Origin: Clostridium saccharoperbutylacetonicum N1-4(HMT)
GTDB lineage: Bacteria; Bacillota; Clostridia; Clostridiales; Clostridiaceae
Direction: 5' to 3'
Length of the DNA stretch: 64,000 bases
NCBI RefSeq assembly: GCF_000340885.1
Contig: NC_020291.1
Span: forward strand, 5,207,001 to 5,271,000
Under the pieces are notes generated by a model. It searched no databases. It was not told the origin of the DNA and was given only the letters and a program-made list of their open reading frames with translations. Shown one piece after another: positions 1-9,134 of this stretch (within the stretch, counting starts at the first letter, position 1; every line of letters begins with the position of its first letter). The position numbers were made by a program, and so were the translations under genes.

Positions 1-999
1 GATATCGAATACATTCTTGCCTGTAAAATTAGCTTGTTCAAGATAATTCTTACCAAGTGTGTCCAAAAACCATTTAATGCTAGCACCTGTACAACTAATA
101 GGTGCATCAAATACATATGGTAATCCATTAATAGATGAAACCTTCGAAATAACTGGTCTATCATAAGCACTTTGTCTTGTATGTCCTGCAAAAATCAAAG
201 ATGAAGTTCCTGCAATTTCTGCTGCTTGACCCGGTTTAGAAATCCCAATGGCACACATTGATGCAATCCCATCTGTTGTTCCTGCCATAACAGGAATCCC
301 TGGTAATAATCCTGTTTGCTTTGCCGCTTCTTCTGTTACATATCCAATTATTGTATTACTAGCTACTGGTTTTGGAAAAATTTTTTCAAAATCCACACCA
401 ATAATATCCCCTAATCTTTTTGACCATTTCTGGCTGTTAACATCATAGCACTGAGATAAAATCGCCTGGTCTATATCTGCACTATAAACCCCTGTAAGCT
501 TATAATTCACGTAAGAACTCGCCTGAAGAAACTTATGTGCATTTTTAAAAATTTCAGGTTCATATTTTTTTAACCACATTAATTTACATGGAAGAAATGA
601 TGCATCTGGCTCTCCACCAACAATAGCTTTATATTCATTTCTGTCAATTTTGTTAAGTAATTCATTGAATTCCTTTTCTGCTCGCTTATCCATCCATATA
701 ATAGCATTTCTTAAAGGTATTCCATTTCTATCTACAGGTAAAATCGTTGGAGTTTGAGAACTAATGCATAATCCTGCAATATTTTCAGCAATGTTTGCTG
801 GCAAATCACTGCAAATTGTGAGCAAAATATTTTTTATTCCATTCCACCAATCATCTGAGTTTTGTTCTGCCCAGATATTGTTTATAAAATGCGTCTTATA
901 AGTTTCAGAATGATTTTTCACTACATTTCCATCTTCGTCAAACAATATTCCCTTTGAATTTGTAGTTCCAAGATCAATTCCTAATAAATATTTCTTCAT
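1..999 (-). CDS. FGGY-family carbohydrate kinase, 3' end cut by window
   Basis: ATP-dependent sugar kinase of the FGGY family (xylulokinase, fuculokinase, rhamnulokinase group), expected to phosphorylate a ketose in the cytoplasm. The N-terminus reads MKKYLLGIDLGTTNSKG, the classic phosphate-1 loop, followed by SQTPTILPVDRNG and WMDKRAEKE typical of the family. Further on, GTTDG and AGTSS mark the second actin-like lobe. The start is the ATG at 999, preceded by GAGAGGAGGAAAC. About 333 codons are inside the window; the C-terminal part (family length near 500) lies outside. It is the last visible gene of a minus-strand set with an ene-reductase, an Fe-alcohol dehydrogenase and a class II aldolase, so its substrate is probably the ketose whose 1-phosphate the aldolase cleaves. 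Substrate cannot be read from sequence; family certain, specificity not. Confidence 0.9.
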   Translation of the reverse strand, partial: MKKYLLGIDLGTTNSKGILFDEDGNVVKNHSETYKTHFINNIWAEQNSDDWWNGIKNILLTICSDLPANIAENIAGLCISSQTPTILPVDRNGIPLRNAIIWMDKRAEKEFNELLNKIDRNEYKAIVGGEPDASFLPCKLMWLKKYEPEIFKNAHKFLQASSYVNYKLTGVYSADIDQAILSQCYDVNSQKWSKRLGDIIGVDFEKIFPKPVASNTIIGYVTEEAAKQTGLLPGIPVMAGTTDGIASMCAIGISKPGQAAEIAGTSSLIFAGHTRQSAYDRPVISKVSSINGLPYVFDAPISCTGASIKWFLDTLGKNYLEQANFTGKNVFDI

Positions 1000-1070
1000 T
1001 AAAATAGTTTCCTCCTCTCTTTTGCTTATGTTTGATTTACATTTAATAACCTATATATTTTATACACCTA

Positions 1071-1144
1071 AAAATAACAAGTCCAAGGTTACCATATATT
1101 ATTGGCAAGGAGGTAAATCATTTGGTAGATGAACTTGTTATTTT
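1071..1144 (-). terminator. Long inverted repeat between ene-reductase and sugar kinase
   Basis: Twelve-base perfect arms (AAAATAACAAGT and ACTTGTTATTTT) enclose a loop of about 50 bases that can itself pair weakly. On the minus strand it lies just after the ene-reductase stop and ends in a T-rich stretch. It probably attenuates read-through into the kinase gene, which may have its own promoter. Confidence 0.5.
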
Positions 1145-1161
1145 TCCAACATGCCTTGCTT

Positions 1162-3138
1162 TTATATCATCATTGCTGAATAATATGCATTATTTATAGC
1201 GTGATAAATCTGTCCAACATTTTTACAATCACCAATTATATAATATTCATCCACTAAGTCACATAATTCATCAACTTTATCATATGGCGCTCTAAAACCA
1301 AGTGCACAAACTATACTATCTGCTTCAATAATAAATTCTTCACCATTTCGTGTGCATAATACACCTGAAGGTACTATTTCCTTTACCATTGTATTTCTAT
1401 ATATAGTAGCTGATTTTTCGACTTCTACCATTAGACCGCCTCTATAGAATGAATTCACATCTTCAGCAACATCATTTTTCATTTCAATAATTGAACATTC
1501 TTTTCCATCATGTTTAAAGGAAACTGCTGCCTCACTTCCAACAAGTCCGCCTCCTAAAATCACAACCTTTTCCCCTAATTTATCGTGATTTACTTCCGCA
1601 TCAATAGCCATAATAACTTTTGGAGAATCTATTCCTTTGATTGGTGGTACAAGTTCCTTTGAACCTATTGCAACCATTAATACATCAGGAGCAAATTCCT
1701 TAACATATTCTTTTGTAACTTCTGTATTAAGAATTACTTTTACTTCAGCATTTTCTACTCTCTTAATCAAGACATTACAAAAATCTATAATATCTTTTTT
1801 AAAATATGCCGCACCAGCTGGATAAAGGTTTCCACCTAATTTATCAGACTTCTCAATTAAAGTTACATCATGTCCTCTTTCTGCCGCTGTAATTGCTGCT
1901 TGCATTCCAGCTGGGCCACCACCTGCTATCAAGACTTTTTTCTTATTAAATGCTGTCTTATCTCTTAATTTTTCAGGAAATTGCTGCCCCATAGTTGGAT
2001 TAACTGAACATTTTACTGTTTCACTCTTGCTAGTCTCACCAAAACATTCATAACAACGTAAACAAGGAGTTATATCCTCAGTTCTTCCTTCAAATGCCTT
2101 TTTAGGTAAATACGGATCTGCCAATAAAGCTCTACCAATTTCCACAAAATCTGATTGTCCTGTAGCTATGATTTCTTCCATATGAGCTGGATCATTTAGA
2201 CTTCCAACACATGCAACTGGTGTTTTTACATGTTTTTTTATCTCAGCTGCAAGATATACATTAACTCCTCTTGGAAAGAAAGATGATGGATGCGTTCTGC
2301 AAAACATTGCAGGATCTTCATGATTTCCGCAGGAAATGTTAAATAAATTAATTTTATTTTCAACCATTTTCGCTACTTCAATACAATCATCAAGATTAAG
2401 TCCAACCTCAGTCATATCATCTCCAGAAAGACGAAGTTCAATTGGAAAATGTGGACCTACAGCTTCACGCACAGCATCTAACGCCATGATCAGAAATCTA
2501 GCGCGATTTTCCAATGGACCTCCAAACTCATCTGTCCTTTGATTCATAACAGGAGATAAAAACTGTGAGAACAGCCATCCATGTGCTGCATGAACTTGAA
2601 CCATATCAAAACCACAATCTTTACATAATCTTGCTGCTTTTCCGTAGGACTCAACTATTTCTAGAATTAACTCCTTAGGCATTTCAAAAACTTCACCTTC
2701 TGGTGTAATTTCATGACTAGAACCATAAGCAACAGTACAACAATCCATATCCCCACCAACACTAGCAAGTCCTCCGTATTTACCACCATGTGATAATTGA
2801 ATATTGGCATATGCACCAGCATTGTGAATTGCTCTTGTACATTCTGCAAGCCCTTGTTTTACACCAAAAGAATCTAACTGTAATTGCTTATTATGAGACT
2901 TTCCAGTTGCTGAATGAACAATTGCTTCTCCGTATGTAACAACACTTGCACCACCTAAGGCTTTTTCTTCTAAGTAGGCTATCATTTCTTTTGTAAAATG
3001 ACCTTCTGTTGTAATCATACTAGGACTTGTAGGTGCTGCTATTATGCGGTTTTTCATTCTTATATTTCCAATTCGTAAAGGAGAATATAAATGTGGATAT
3101 TTTGCTCCCTTTCTACAACACGGATTTTCTTTTTCCAT
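1162..3138 (-). CDS. NADH:flavin oxidoreductase / 2-enoate-reductase-type ene-reductase (658 aa)
   Basis: Old-yellow-enzyme-type ene-reductase of the large, iron-sulfur form (2-enoate reductase, 2,4-dienoyl-CoA reductase, BaiCD group) that reduces activated C=C bonds with NAD(P)H. An FMN-binding TIM barrel spans about residues 15-345. The cluster motif C359-x2-C362-x2-C365-x11-C377 follows. An FAD/NADH module has GGGPAG near 406 and a second dinucleotide fold GGGLVG near 529. The barrel motif reads HAAHGWLFSQFLSP, with Trp188 where many relatives have the catalytic Tyr of HGAHGYL. The RBS AAGGAGG sits upstream of the ATG. The gene lies 30 bp after the Fe-alcohol dehydrogenase, apparently in one operon. 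The substrate is unknown. Related enzymes act on cinnamates, bile-acid intermediates, and flavones or flavanones in gut clostridia. Confidence 0.9.
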   Translation of the reverse strand: MEKENPCCRKGAKYPHLYSPLRIGNIRMKNRIIAAPTSPSMITTEGHFTKEMIAYLEEKALGGASVVTYGEAIVHSATGKSHNKQLQLDSFGVKQGLAECTRAIHNAGAYANIQLSHGGKYGGLASVGGDMDCCTVAYGSSHEITPEGEVFEMPKELILEIVESYGKAARLCKDCGFDMVQVHAAHGWLFSQFLSPVMNQRTDEFGGPLENRARFLIMALDAVREAVGPHFPIELRLSGDDMTEVGLNLDDCIEVAKMVENKINLFNISCGNHEDPAMFCRTHPSSFFPRGVNVYLAAEIKKHVKTPVACVGSLNDPAHMEEIIATGQSDFVEIGRALLADPYLPKKAFEGRTEDITPCLRCYECFGETSKSETVKCSVNPTMGQQFPEKLRDKTAFNKKKVLIAGGGPAGMQAAITAAERGHDVTLIEKSDKLGGNLYPAGAAYFKKDIIDFCNVLIKRVENAEVKVILNTEVTKEYVKEFAPDVLMVAIGSKELVPPIKGIDSPKVIMAIDAEVNHDKLGEKVVILGGGLVGSEAAVSFKHDGKECSIIEMKNDVAEDVNSFYRGGLMVEVEKSATIYRNTMVKEIVPSGVLCTRNGEEFIIEADSIVCALGFRAPYDKVDELCDLVDEYYIIGDCKNVGQIYHAINNAYYSAMMI

Positions 3139-3168
3139 AAATTTTCCTCCTTAAATAATAGACCACCA

Positions 3169-4314
3169 CTATAATGCTTTCTTTAAAATTTCTAATACTT
3201 GTTGTTTAGTAATATTCTGTCTAGGATTAAAATTTAATACTGGTTCTTTTATTACATCTTCCGCAAGCATCTCAAAATCTTTTTCTTTAATTCCTTGTTT
3301 TGATAATGTTTTAATACCAAGAGTTTTTATTAATTTTTTCAATTCATTTGATAACAAATATTTATCTTTATCAATTTCTCCTGATACTGAAAGTCCAATA
3401 GCCTTTGCAAGTTCAACCATTTTTTCAGGACAGCTTTCTGCATTAAACTCCATAACATATGGAAGCACTGATGCATTTGCCATACCATGAGCAAGATGAA
3501 AATGTGCACTTAAAGTATGTGCAATTCCATGAACCAGTCCTAAATTAGCATTAGAAAAACCAAAACCTGTAACGATGCAGCCTAACATCATTCGTTCTCT
3601 TGCTTCCATATCAGTTCCATCAGCAACTACTTTAGGTAAGTTATTATACAGAATTTCTAATCCCTTTAAGGAATTATATTCAGTAAGAGGTGTTGCCATA
3701 TTTGAAATATAACTTTCAACTGCATGAGTAACTGCATCCATACCTGTTGCTGCTGTTACTGATGCTGGCATAGTTTTTGTAAATTCCGGATCAATGATAA
3801 CATTATTTGGTGTAAGTTTATTATCAATAATAACGTATTTGCACACTGCCACTGTATCAGTTAATGCAACCACATTTGTAATTTCACTTGAAGTACCTGC
3901 TGTTGTAGGTATTGCAATTAGTGGTAGTACATCATTTTTTACATTTCCAATTCCACCATATTGTCCAATTGGCCCTGGATTTGTCATTAATATATTCACT
4001 GCTTTTGTAAGATCAATACTACTTCCTCCCCCAACTGCAATAAACAATTCTATTTTTTCATTTAATGCAAGTTTAGCAGCTTCTTCCACTAATTCATTTG
4101 TTGGATTTGGAAGTACCTTATCAAAAATCACAACATTTACATCAACTTCTTTTAGTGTTTCCAGTACTTGATCTGCAATTCCTGCCATTTTAACACCATT
4201 ATCATAAACGATCATTACATTTTCTGCACCATATTGCTTTAACATAGCAGGTAGTTCTTTTACAGAATCCTTACCAAACATAATATTGCTACTCACGAAA
4301 AAGTTACTTACCAT
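3169..4314 (-). CDS. Iron-dependent group III alcohol dehydrogenase (lactaldehyde reductase-like)
   Basis: NAD(H)-dependent alcohol dehydrogenase of the Fe-activated family (FucO, DhaT, AdhB relatives), 381 aa, full length. The nucleotide-binding GGGSSIDLTKA is present near residue 95. The metal site is visible as GMDAVTHAVES (Asp and His) plus VHGIAHTL and HLAHGMANA (two more His). The gene sits 12 bp downstream of the class II aldolase and starts at an ATG after AGGGGGAAAAATTA. In fucose and rhamnose pathways an enzyme of this family reduces the lactaldehyde made by the aldolase to 1,2-propanediol, and glycolaldehyde would be the substrate for pentuloses. That role is inferred from the neighbours; a general butanol or propanediol dehydrogenase role is not excluded. 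Confidence 0.9.
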   Translation of the reverse strand: MVSNFFVSSNIMFGKDSVKELPAMLKQYGAENVMIVYDNGVKMAGIADQVLETLKEVDVNVVIFDKVLPNPTNELVEEAAKLALNEKIELFIAVGGGSSIDLTKAVNILMTNPGPIGQYGGIGNVKNDVLPLIAIPTTAGTSSEITNVVALTDTVAVCKYVIIDNKLTPNNVIIDPEFTKTMPASVTAATGMDAVTHAVESYISNMATPLTEYNSLKGLEILYNNLPKVVADGTDMEARERMMLGCIVTGFGFSNANLGLVHGIAHTLSAHFHLAHGMANASVLPYVMEFNAESCPEKMVELAKAIGLSVSGEIDKDKYLLSNELKKLIKTLGIKTLSKQGIKEKDFEMLAEDVIKEPVLNFNPRQNITKQQVLEILKKAL

Positions 4315-4326
4315 TAATTTTTCCCC

Positions 4327-4962
4327 CTATACAGCTTGATCTGCCGCAATCAACTCTTTCATTTTTTGTACTGCTTCTTCTGGAAGTGGTTTGAATATTC
4401 CAGCTGATTTTGCATAATATTGAGTAGTTGCCATTTCTTCTGTATAAATAGTGGCTGCCATTGCTGCTTTAATATTTTTTCCACAACAAATCATTCCATG
4501 ATTTTTCATTAATGCAGCTCTTCCATCGCCTAATGTTTTTACTACTAAATCTGCAAGATCATTACTTCCTGGCATAGTAAATGGAACAATATTAATTGGT
4601 ACAAATTCAGCTTGTGGTGGTGTTGTTGGCAGTAATTCACCCTCCATAGCTGCTATTGTTGCAAACATACCATGTGTATGAACTGTTGCTTTAATGTCTG
4701 GTCTTGCTCTAAGAATTGCAGTATGCATTGGAACTTCTGATGAAGGTTTATATGGTCCATCTAACCATTTTCCATTTAAATCTACAATTGCAATGTCTTC
4801 TGCTTTCATTGTTTTGTATGCAATTCCACTTGGAGTAATTGCAACAACATCTTCTTCTTCATCTCTTACTGCAATATTTCCTGATGTACCCTTAATTAAT
4901 CCCATATCAACCGCATCTAAAATTGCCTCTAGTACTTGTTTTCTAATTTTTTCGTATTTCAT
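4327..4962 (-). CDS. Class II aldolase (L-fuculose-1-phosphate aldolase-like)
   Basis: Zn-dependent aldolase/epimerase of the AraD/FucA family, 211 aa, the usual length. It should cleave a ketose 1-phosphate to dihydroxyacetone phosphate and an aldehyde. Conserved features are GNIAVR near the N-terminus, SSEVPMH (catalytic Glu), VHTHGM (two metal His) and KNHGMICCG (third metal His). It is the first gene of the minus-strand set aldolase, Fe-alcohol dehydrogenase, ene-reductase, kinase. An AAGGAGGAATTC ribosome site precedes the ATG. The divergent regulator starts about 170 bp away and probably controls it. Fuculose-, rhamnulose- or ribulose-type substrates are all possible; a pure epimerase role is unlikely next to an aldehyde-reducing dehydrogenase. 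Confidence 0.88.
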   Translation of the reverse strand: MKYEKIRKQVLEAILDAVDMGLIKGTSGNIAVRDEEEDVVAITPSGIAYKTMKAEDIAIVDLNGKWLDGPYKPSSEVPMHTAILRARPDIKATVHTHGMFATIAAMEGELLPTTPPQAEFVPINIVPFTMPGSNDLADLVVKTLGDGRAALMKNHGMICCGKNIKAAMAATIYTEEMATTQYYAKSAGIFKPLPEEAVQKMKELIAADQAV

Positions 4963-5128
4963 TTATGAATTCCTCCTTGTTTTTTATAATATAATATTAA
5001 TATAAGGTTTTCATGCTTCTCAACTCATGTTTTTCCTCTTTAAAACGGAAATATTATTCTTCTATACTTACTATAAAGTTTATTATTTGATATAATTTTA
5101 TAAACACATGACACAGGAGGAGCATTTC

Positions 5129-7096
5129 ATGAATTCCAATAACTTGATACTTAGGCAAAGAAAACTATTAAATTATATACAGAATCAAAAGAGTTATGTA
5201 ACTGGTACTGAATTAGCAACTTATCTTCAAGTATCACCTCGCACCATTCGTAATGATATCACTGAAATTAACAGTAAATTGTTCAATAGAAAAATACAGA
5301 TTATATCGGTACGAAGCAAGGGTTACATGCTAGAAGCATCAAATCCTGAAACATTAAATAACTTTAGCAATTCTAACAATACATTTTTAACACGCGAGGA
5401 TCGCGTTCGCTATATTGCTTTTAAGTTATGTTTATCAGATTCTCCAATTAATATTTATGATTTTGAGAGTGAAATGTTTATCAGCCATACTACTCTGGAT
5501 CACGACTTACAAGCATTGAGAAAAAAATATATTTTTTCTTTTCCTCATATAAAGTTAATGAAATCAAAGGATTCTTTAACATTCGAACACAACGAAAGAA
5601 AGCGCCGTGCAATACTCAACGCTCTCTTTCATGAAGATTGGGATTATAACTCACATGGAAACGCTTATTACAATTATGAATATGTAGACGAACAAGTTCT
5701 CGATATCATTACAAATGAAGTTAAATATTTTTTAAATAAATATTCTATCCAGTTGGAAGATTTGAATAATGTAACATTAAATCTATCCATATCAATTATG
5801 TACCACCGTATACAATCCGGATATAAATTAAATGCTGATCCATCTGTAACTGACATTGCTCTAGACACTACAGCAAAACTAGCAGTAGACGACATATTAA
5901 CCTCACTAGAAAAAAAACTCAACTGTCAATTCGATTCAATTGAGAGATTCGATATCTATCTTTATGTATCTAGTAATCGTCTTATGGATGCTTCTAAATT
6001 AAATTTTGATACAGTATCACATTTTTTTTCAAAAGAAATATTACATATAACTGATGTTTATTTACAATCAGTCAAAAATACTTACCATATAGACCTTAGT
6101 CTTGATGAAGATTTTTATATTACACTATTGCAATATGTCCGTTATTTACAATTTCCTATGCATAATTTTATTAAAATCCAGGATAATTCTGATATTGCAA
6201 GAGCTAATTTAATAATTGAATTTGAAATTGCCTACTTATTCCAAAACGTTGCTTTAAAATATATGAAATATCGCCTAAATTATATAGAACTCTTGTACCT
6301 TGCATTTTGTATCTCAGGCGCTTTGAAATATAGAAATCAAAATATTGAAAATTCTAAATTTAAAACTGTAATCTTATGCCATCTAAATCTATATGCACTT
6401 TGGTCACTTAAAAGAAGATTATTAGATAGATTTAATACATACATAGACATTGTATCCTTATTGCCTGTAAGTTCAAAAGATAACTATGATTTTTCAAAAG
6501 TAGATCTTATTATAACTACAGTAAACAAAAAAATTACAGATACACCCAACCCTGAGATATTTTATATATCTCCACTATTAACTCAAATGGATCAAACAAA
6601 TCTAGAACTATATCTTTTAAAAAGACAATCAGACAGATTATATTCTTTAAATCTTCCGCCTCTACAAGATTTGTTCAATTGTGCTTTTTGGCACGAAAAA
6701 TTGATTCTTGACGATAAGATTTCTATTATAAAATTACTAGCTTCAGATTTTATAAATGAACAGTTAGTTAGCGCAGAATATTTATCGAATATATTACAAC
6801 GAGAATCTATATTAACCTTTGCTTTTCAACCTGGAATTGTTTTAATGTATTCTCTTGTTCCAAGTATTAAAACTTGCCTATCCATTGCAACTTTAGAACA
6901 CAGAATTAAGTGGAACAATTATAAAATCCGTACAATAATAATGGTTGCTATTAAACCAGAGCATGCAACAATTATTTTTAAACTTTTCAATAATTTATTT
7001 TATAATGGATACAATCCAGATTATATTCAGCACCTAAAAACAAAAGATGAGTTGATGAAATATCTTCAAAAAATATTTAGATTAAAAATTGAGTAA
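5129..7096 (+). CDS. BglG/MtlR-like transcriptional regulator with degenerate phosphorylation sites
   Basis: DNA-binding regulator built like the PRD activators (MtlR, LicR): an N-terminal HTH_11 domain (LNYIQNQKSYVTGTELATYL), an Mga-type second HTH (about 95-150), two PRD-like helical regions, an EIIB-like segment beginning VILCHLNLYAL, and an EIIA-like C-terminus. I place the start at 5129 because the AGGAGG site lies just upstream and would be inside the longer reading frame from 5108; this gives 655 aa. The PRD histidines appear lost (NLSISIMYHRI and IELLYLAFCISGAL lack the usual H), and the EIIA motif normally ending in PH reads GIVLMYS. It is therefore probably not controlled by PTS phosphorylation, which suits a divergent operon using a kinase rather than a PTS. 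Confidence 0.85.
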   Translation: MNSNNLILRQRKLLNYIQNQKSYVTGTELATYLQVSPRTIRNDITEINSKLFNRKIQIISVRSKGYMLEASNPETLNNFSNSNNTFLTREDRVRYIAFKLCLSDSPINIYDFESEMFISHTTLDHDLQALRKKYIFSFPHIKLMKSKDSLTFEHNERKRRAILNALFHEDWDYNSHGNAYYNYEYVDEQVLDIITNEVKYFLNKYSIQLEDLNNVTLNLSISIMYHRIQSGYKLNADPSVTDIALDTTAKLAVDDILTSLEKKLNCQFDSIERFDIYLYVSSNRLMDASKLNFDTVSHFFSKEILHITDVYLQSVKNTYHIDLSLDEDFYITLLQYVRYLQFPMHNFIKIQDNSDIARANLIIEFEIAYLFQNVALKYMKYRLNYIELLYLAFCISGALKYRNQNIENSKFKTVILCHLNLYALWSLKRRLLDRFNTYIDIVSLLPVSSKDNYDFSKVDLIITTVNKKITDTPNPEIFYISPLLTQMDQTNLELYLLKRQSDRLYSLNLPPLQDLFNCAFWHEKLILDDKISIIKLLASDFINEQLVSAEYLSNILQRESILTFAFQPGIVLMYSLVPSIKTCLSIATLEHRIKWNNYKIRTIIMVAIKPEHATIIFKLFNNLFYNGYNPDYIQHLKTKDELMKYLQKIFRLKIE

Positions 7097-7130
7097 GAGG
7101 TAGACAAATGTCTACCTCTTACTCAATTTT
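7085..7130. terminator. Bidirectional terminator
   Basis: A 22-base perfect inverted repeat with a 2-base loop, centred on GTAGACAAATGTCTAC. The stem contains the stop codon of the regulator and ends 4 bp from the stop of the convergent hydrolase gene. A-rich and T-rich flanks let it work both ways. Confidence 0.85.
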
Positions 7131-7134
7131 AATA

Positions 7135-7944
7135 TCATATTTCTGTTTTCTTTTCTAGATATTCTTCTTTATATAATTGTGGAAGTATTACTTTTAGTCC
7201 ACCTTCCATCTCCAGTACATTATGTTCTAAAAGACCTAAAAGACTCTCTTCTGTTACAATATCATCACTCTTTAAAACTGGTATAAATCTATTTCCCAAA
7301 ACTTGATATCCTTTCCAAAACCTTGTTCTCATTTCTATTCCATCTTCTGTTTCATATATAAAATGAGCTACTACAGTTGGTATTGGTCTTACAGAATAAT
7401 CACCATTAAGTACTCTAGACGTTGCATTAGCTCCATCTACCATTACTAACTTAGATTCTTTCATTTTTTCAACATCTATACCCATTCGTTCTGGAACTTC
7501 CCTGAACAAATCTTGAATATATACATCTTCTAATGGGAACCCTGTACCACAAGTTTCAAGATTCCATTTAAATCCTGAATCATAATGGTGCTTTGGACAC
7601 CATATTTTATATTTTAAATTACTTTCTTCTCCTGATGTCCACCAACTATTCCACCATTTGTACATTTCTAAAGTTACTCCTGGCATCTTGTGATAAGCTG
7701 CAACATATCCACATCCATTTGGCAAAATACAATATCCATTCTCAACTTTTATTTTTTCAGGTTCTATCATATCATTTATTCTATCCCCTAAAATTACATC
7801 TTCTGGATTCATCATAATTTTATTGTCTATAATCTCTTTGACTTCATCGTTTATTGGAGTGTCTTCTCTATAAAAATACTTTGAATATGAAATTTTTTTT
7901 TCTTTTTCAGTTAGTATTGGCCTATTGTTTTCACACGTAAACAT
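7135..7944 (-). CDS. Phloretin / 2,4-diacetylphloroglucinol hydrolase-family protein
   Basis: Member of the PhlG/Phy carbon-carbon hydrolase family (DAPG hydrolase fold), which cleaves acyl groups from phloroglucinol rings: phloretin to phloroglucinol and 3-(4-hydroxyphenyl)propionate, or diacetylphloroglucinol to its monoacetyl form. Family hallmarks are MPGVTLEMYKWWNSWW (residues 87-102), YKIWCPKHH (112-120), VVAHF with His194, and the C-terminal H241-N-V-L-E245, matching the H-x3-E zinc pair I recall for PhlG. The length of 269 aa is near that of the family. It begins 2 bp after the stop of an MFS transporter gene, and its RBS lies inside that gene's end, so the two are coupled. Substrate is inferred from family only; other acyl-phenol substrates are possible. 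Confidence 0.75.
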   Translation of the reverse strand: MFTCENNRPILTEKEKKISYSKYFYREDTPINDEVKEIIDNKIMMNPEDVILGDRINDMIEPEKIKVENGYCILPNGCGYVAAYHKMPGVTLEMYKWWNSWWTSGEESNLKYKIWCPKHHYDSGFKWNLETCGTGFPLEDVYIQDLFREVPERMGIDVEKMKESKLVMVDGANATSRVLNGDYSVRPIPTVVAHFIYETEDGIEMRTRFWKGYQVLGNRFIPVLKSDDIVTEESLLGLLEHNVLEMEGGLKVILPQLYKEEYLEKKTEI

Positions 7945-7946
7945 TA

Positions 7947-9134
7947 TTATCTCTCCTCTACTTGCACAAAACTTTTTTCTATATTATTAGTTTCAACATA
8001 TTTTTTTATTGGATTTGTAAAAAGATATAATCCAGCTATTACTATAGTGGAAATACCACATACAACGAATATACTACTCACATCATTTCCAATAATATTA
8101 GCTATCATTTTAATTACAAATGGTGTTACAAAATTTCCAATATTAGCGAAAGCCCCTACAATAGCCATTGCCATAGCAGCACTCTCTGAACTTACAAGCT
8201 CTACTGTAAAAGTCATTGCTGATGGTGATCTAACAGCAAAACCAAACCCTATAAAAAATGCTCCTAGGTACACAAATTTAATATCATTTGAAAACGCAGT
8301 AATAAGAAATCCACATGCTATAAAAGAAACCGCTATACAAAATATATTTCTTTTAAATATCTTGGTTAATCTTCCTACTATGAAGCCTGCTGGAATACCT
8401 ATCAACATAAATAACGAATTTACAACCCCTGCTACTTCAACACTTCCAAGATTCTTATCTTGAATGAAAAATGCTATATTAGAATTGTATGCAGTCACAA
8501 AAATCTGACATAAAAAGCCTAAAAATGCGAAATAAAACAACCTATTATTTAAATTATTATTAGTTTTTTCACTTTTTTTTAAAGGCCTATCATTAGGTAA
8601 AAATTTCAACACAATAAATATACATGGTATAAACATTAAAAGTATTAAATAAGAATATGACCAATTTATTGCTGCTACTTTTCCACTAATAACAGATACA
8701 ATTGCTCCGCCTATGCTAATTGCTGTTGATTGATACCCCATAATACTTGCACATTCCAAATCTTCGAAATAATCTGAAACTATATTCGAGCTTAGGGTTG
8801 TAACAACTCCAACTCCACTTCCAATCAAGCCACTTGCAATATATAAAACAATTAAATTGCTATTAAAAAGTACTGGTATCAAACCACTTATCACTATAAT
8901 AAACATACTTATCAGTACCATATTTTTTTTACTAAAATAACAAACCATTTTTCCCGAAATCAACATAGCTGGAACTGCAATTATAGAGGGAATCGTATAA
9001 ATCAATTGTATTTGAGTGGCTGTTGCATTTGGAAAGGATTTATTTATCTCCGCTAATAGTGGTGCAATTAACATATAGCAAAGCGCCAATGTTGACATAC
9101 ATAATACTGCAATTATTATTTTTCTTTTTTCCAT
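7947..9134 (-). CDS. MFS transporter, coupled to phloretin-hydrolase homologue
   Basis: Twelve-helix major facilitator of 395 aa. Signature MFS features are ASGLIGSGVGVVTT in the N-terminal half, LISGKMVCYFSKKN (a motif-A variant) between helices 2 and 3, and GRLTKIFKRN as the equivalent in the C-terminal half. The N-terminus MEKRKIIIAVLCMST enters helix 1 directly. It is the first gene of a two-gene unit with the PhlG-type hydrolase (2 bp apart). It therefore probably imports the hydrolase substrate or exports a product, such as an aromatic compound. It could equally be a drug/metabolite antiporter; the sequence alone does not decide substrate or direction. Confidence 0.85.
   Translation of the reverse strand: MEKRKIIIAVLCMSTLALCYMLIAPLLAEINKSFPNATATQIQLIYTIPSIIAVPAMLISGKMVCYFSKKNMVLISMFIIVISGLIPVLFNSNLIVLYIASGLIGSGVGVVTTLSSNIVSDYFEDLECASIMGYQSTAISIGGAIVSVISGKVAAINWSYSYLILLMFIPCIFIVLKFLPNDRPLKKSEKTNNNLNNRLFYFAFLGFLCQIFVTAYNSNIAFFIQDKNLGSVEVAGVVNSLFMLIGIPAGFIVGRLTKIFKRNIFCIAVSFIACGFLITAFSNDIKFVYLGAFFIGFGFAVRSPSAMTFTVELVSSESAAMAMAIVGAFANIGNFVTPFVIKMIANIIGNDVSSIFVVCGISTIVIAGLYLFTNPIKKYVETNNIEKSFVQVEER

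Noticed and set aside
3794..4171. 125-aa open frame antisense to the Fe-alcohol dehydrogenase
   Set aside because: No ribosome site, low-complexity hydrophobic translation, and it lies wholly opposite a strongly conserved gene.
8047..8463. 138-aa open frame antisense to the MFS carrier
   Set aside because: Mirror of membrane-helix codons; no ribosome site and no independent conservation signal.
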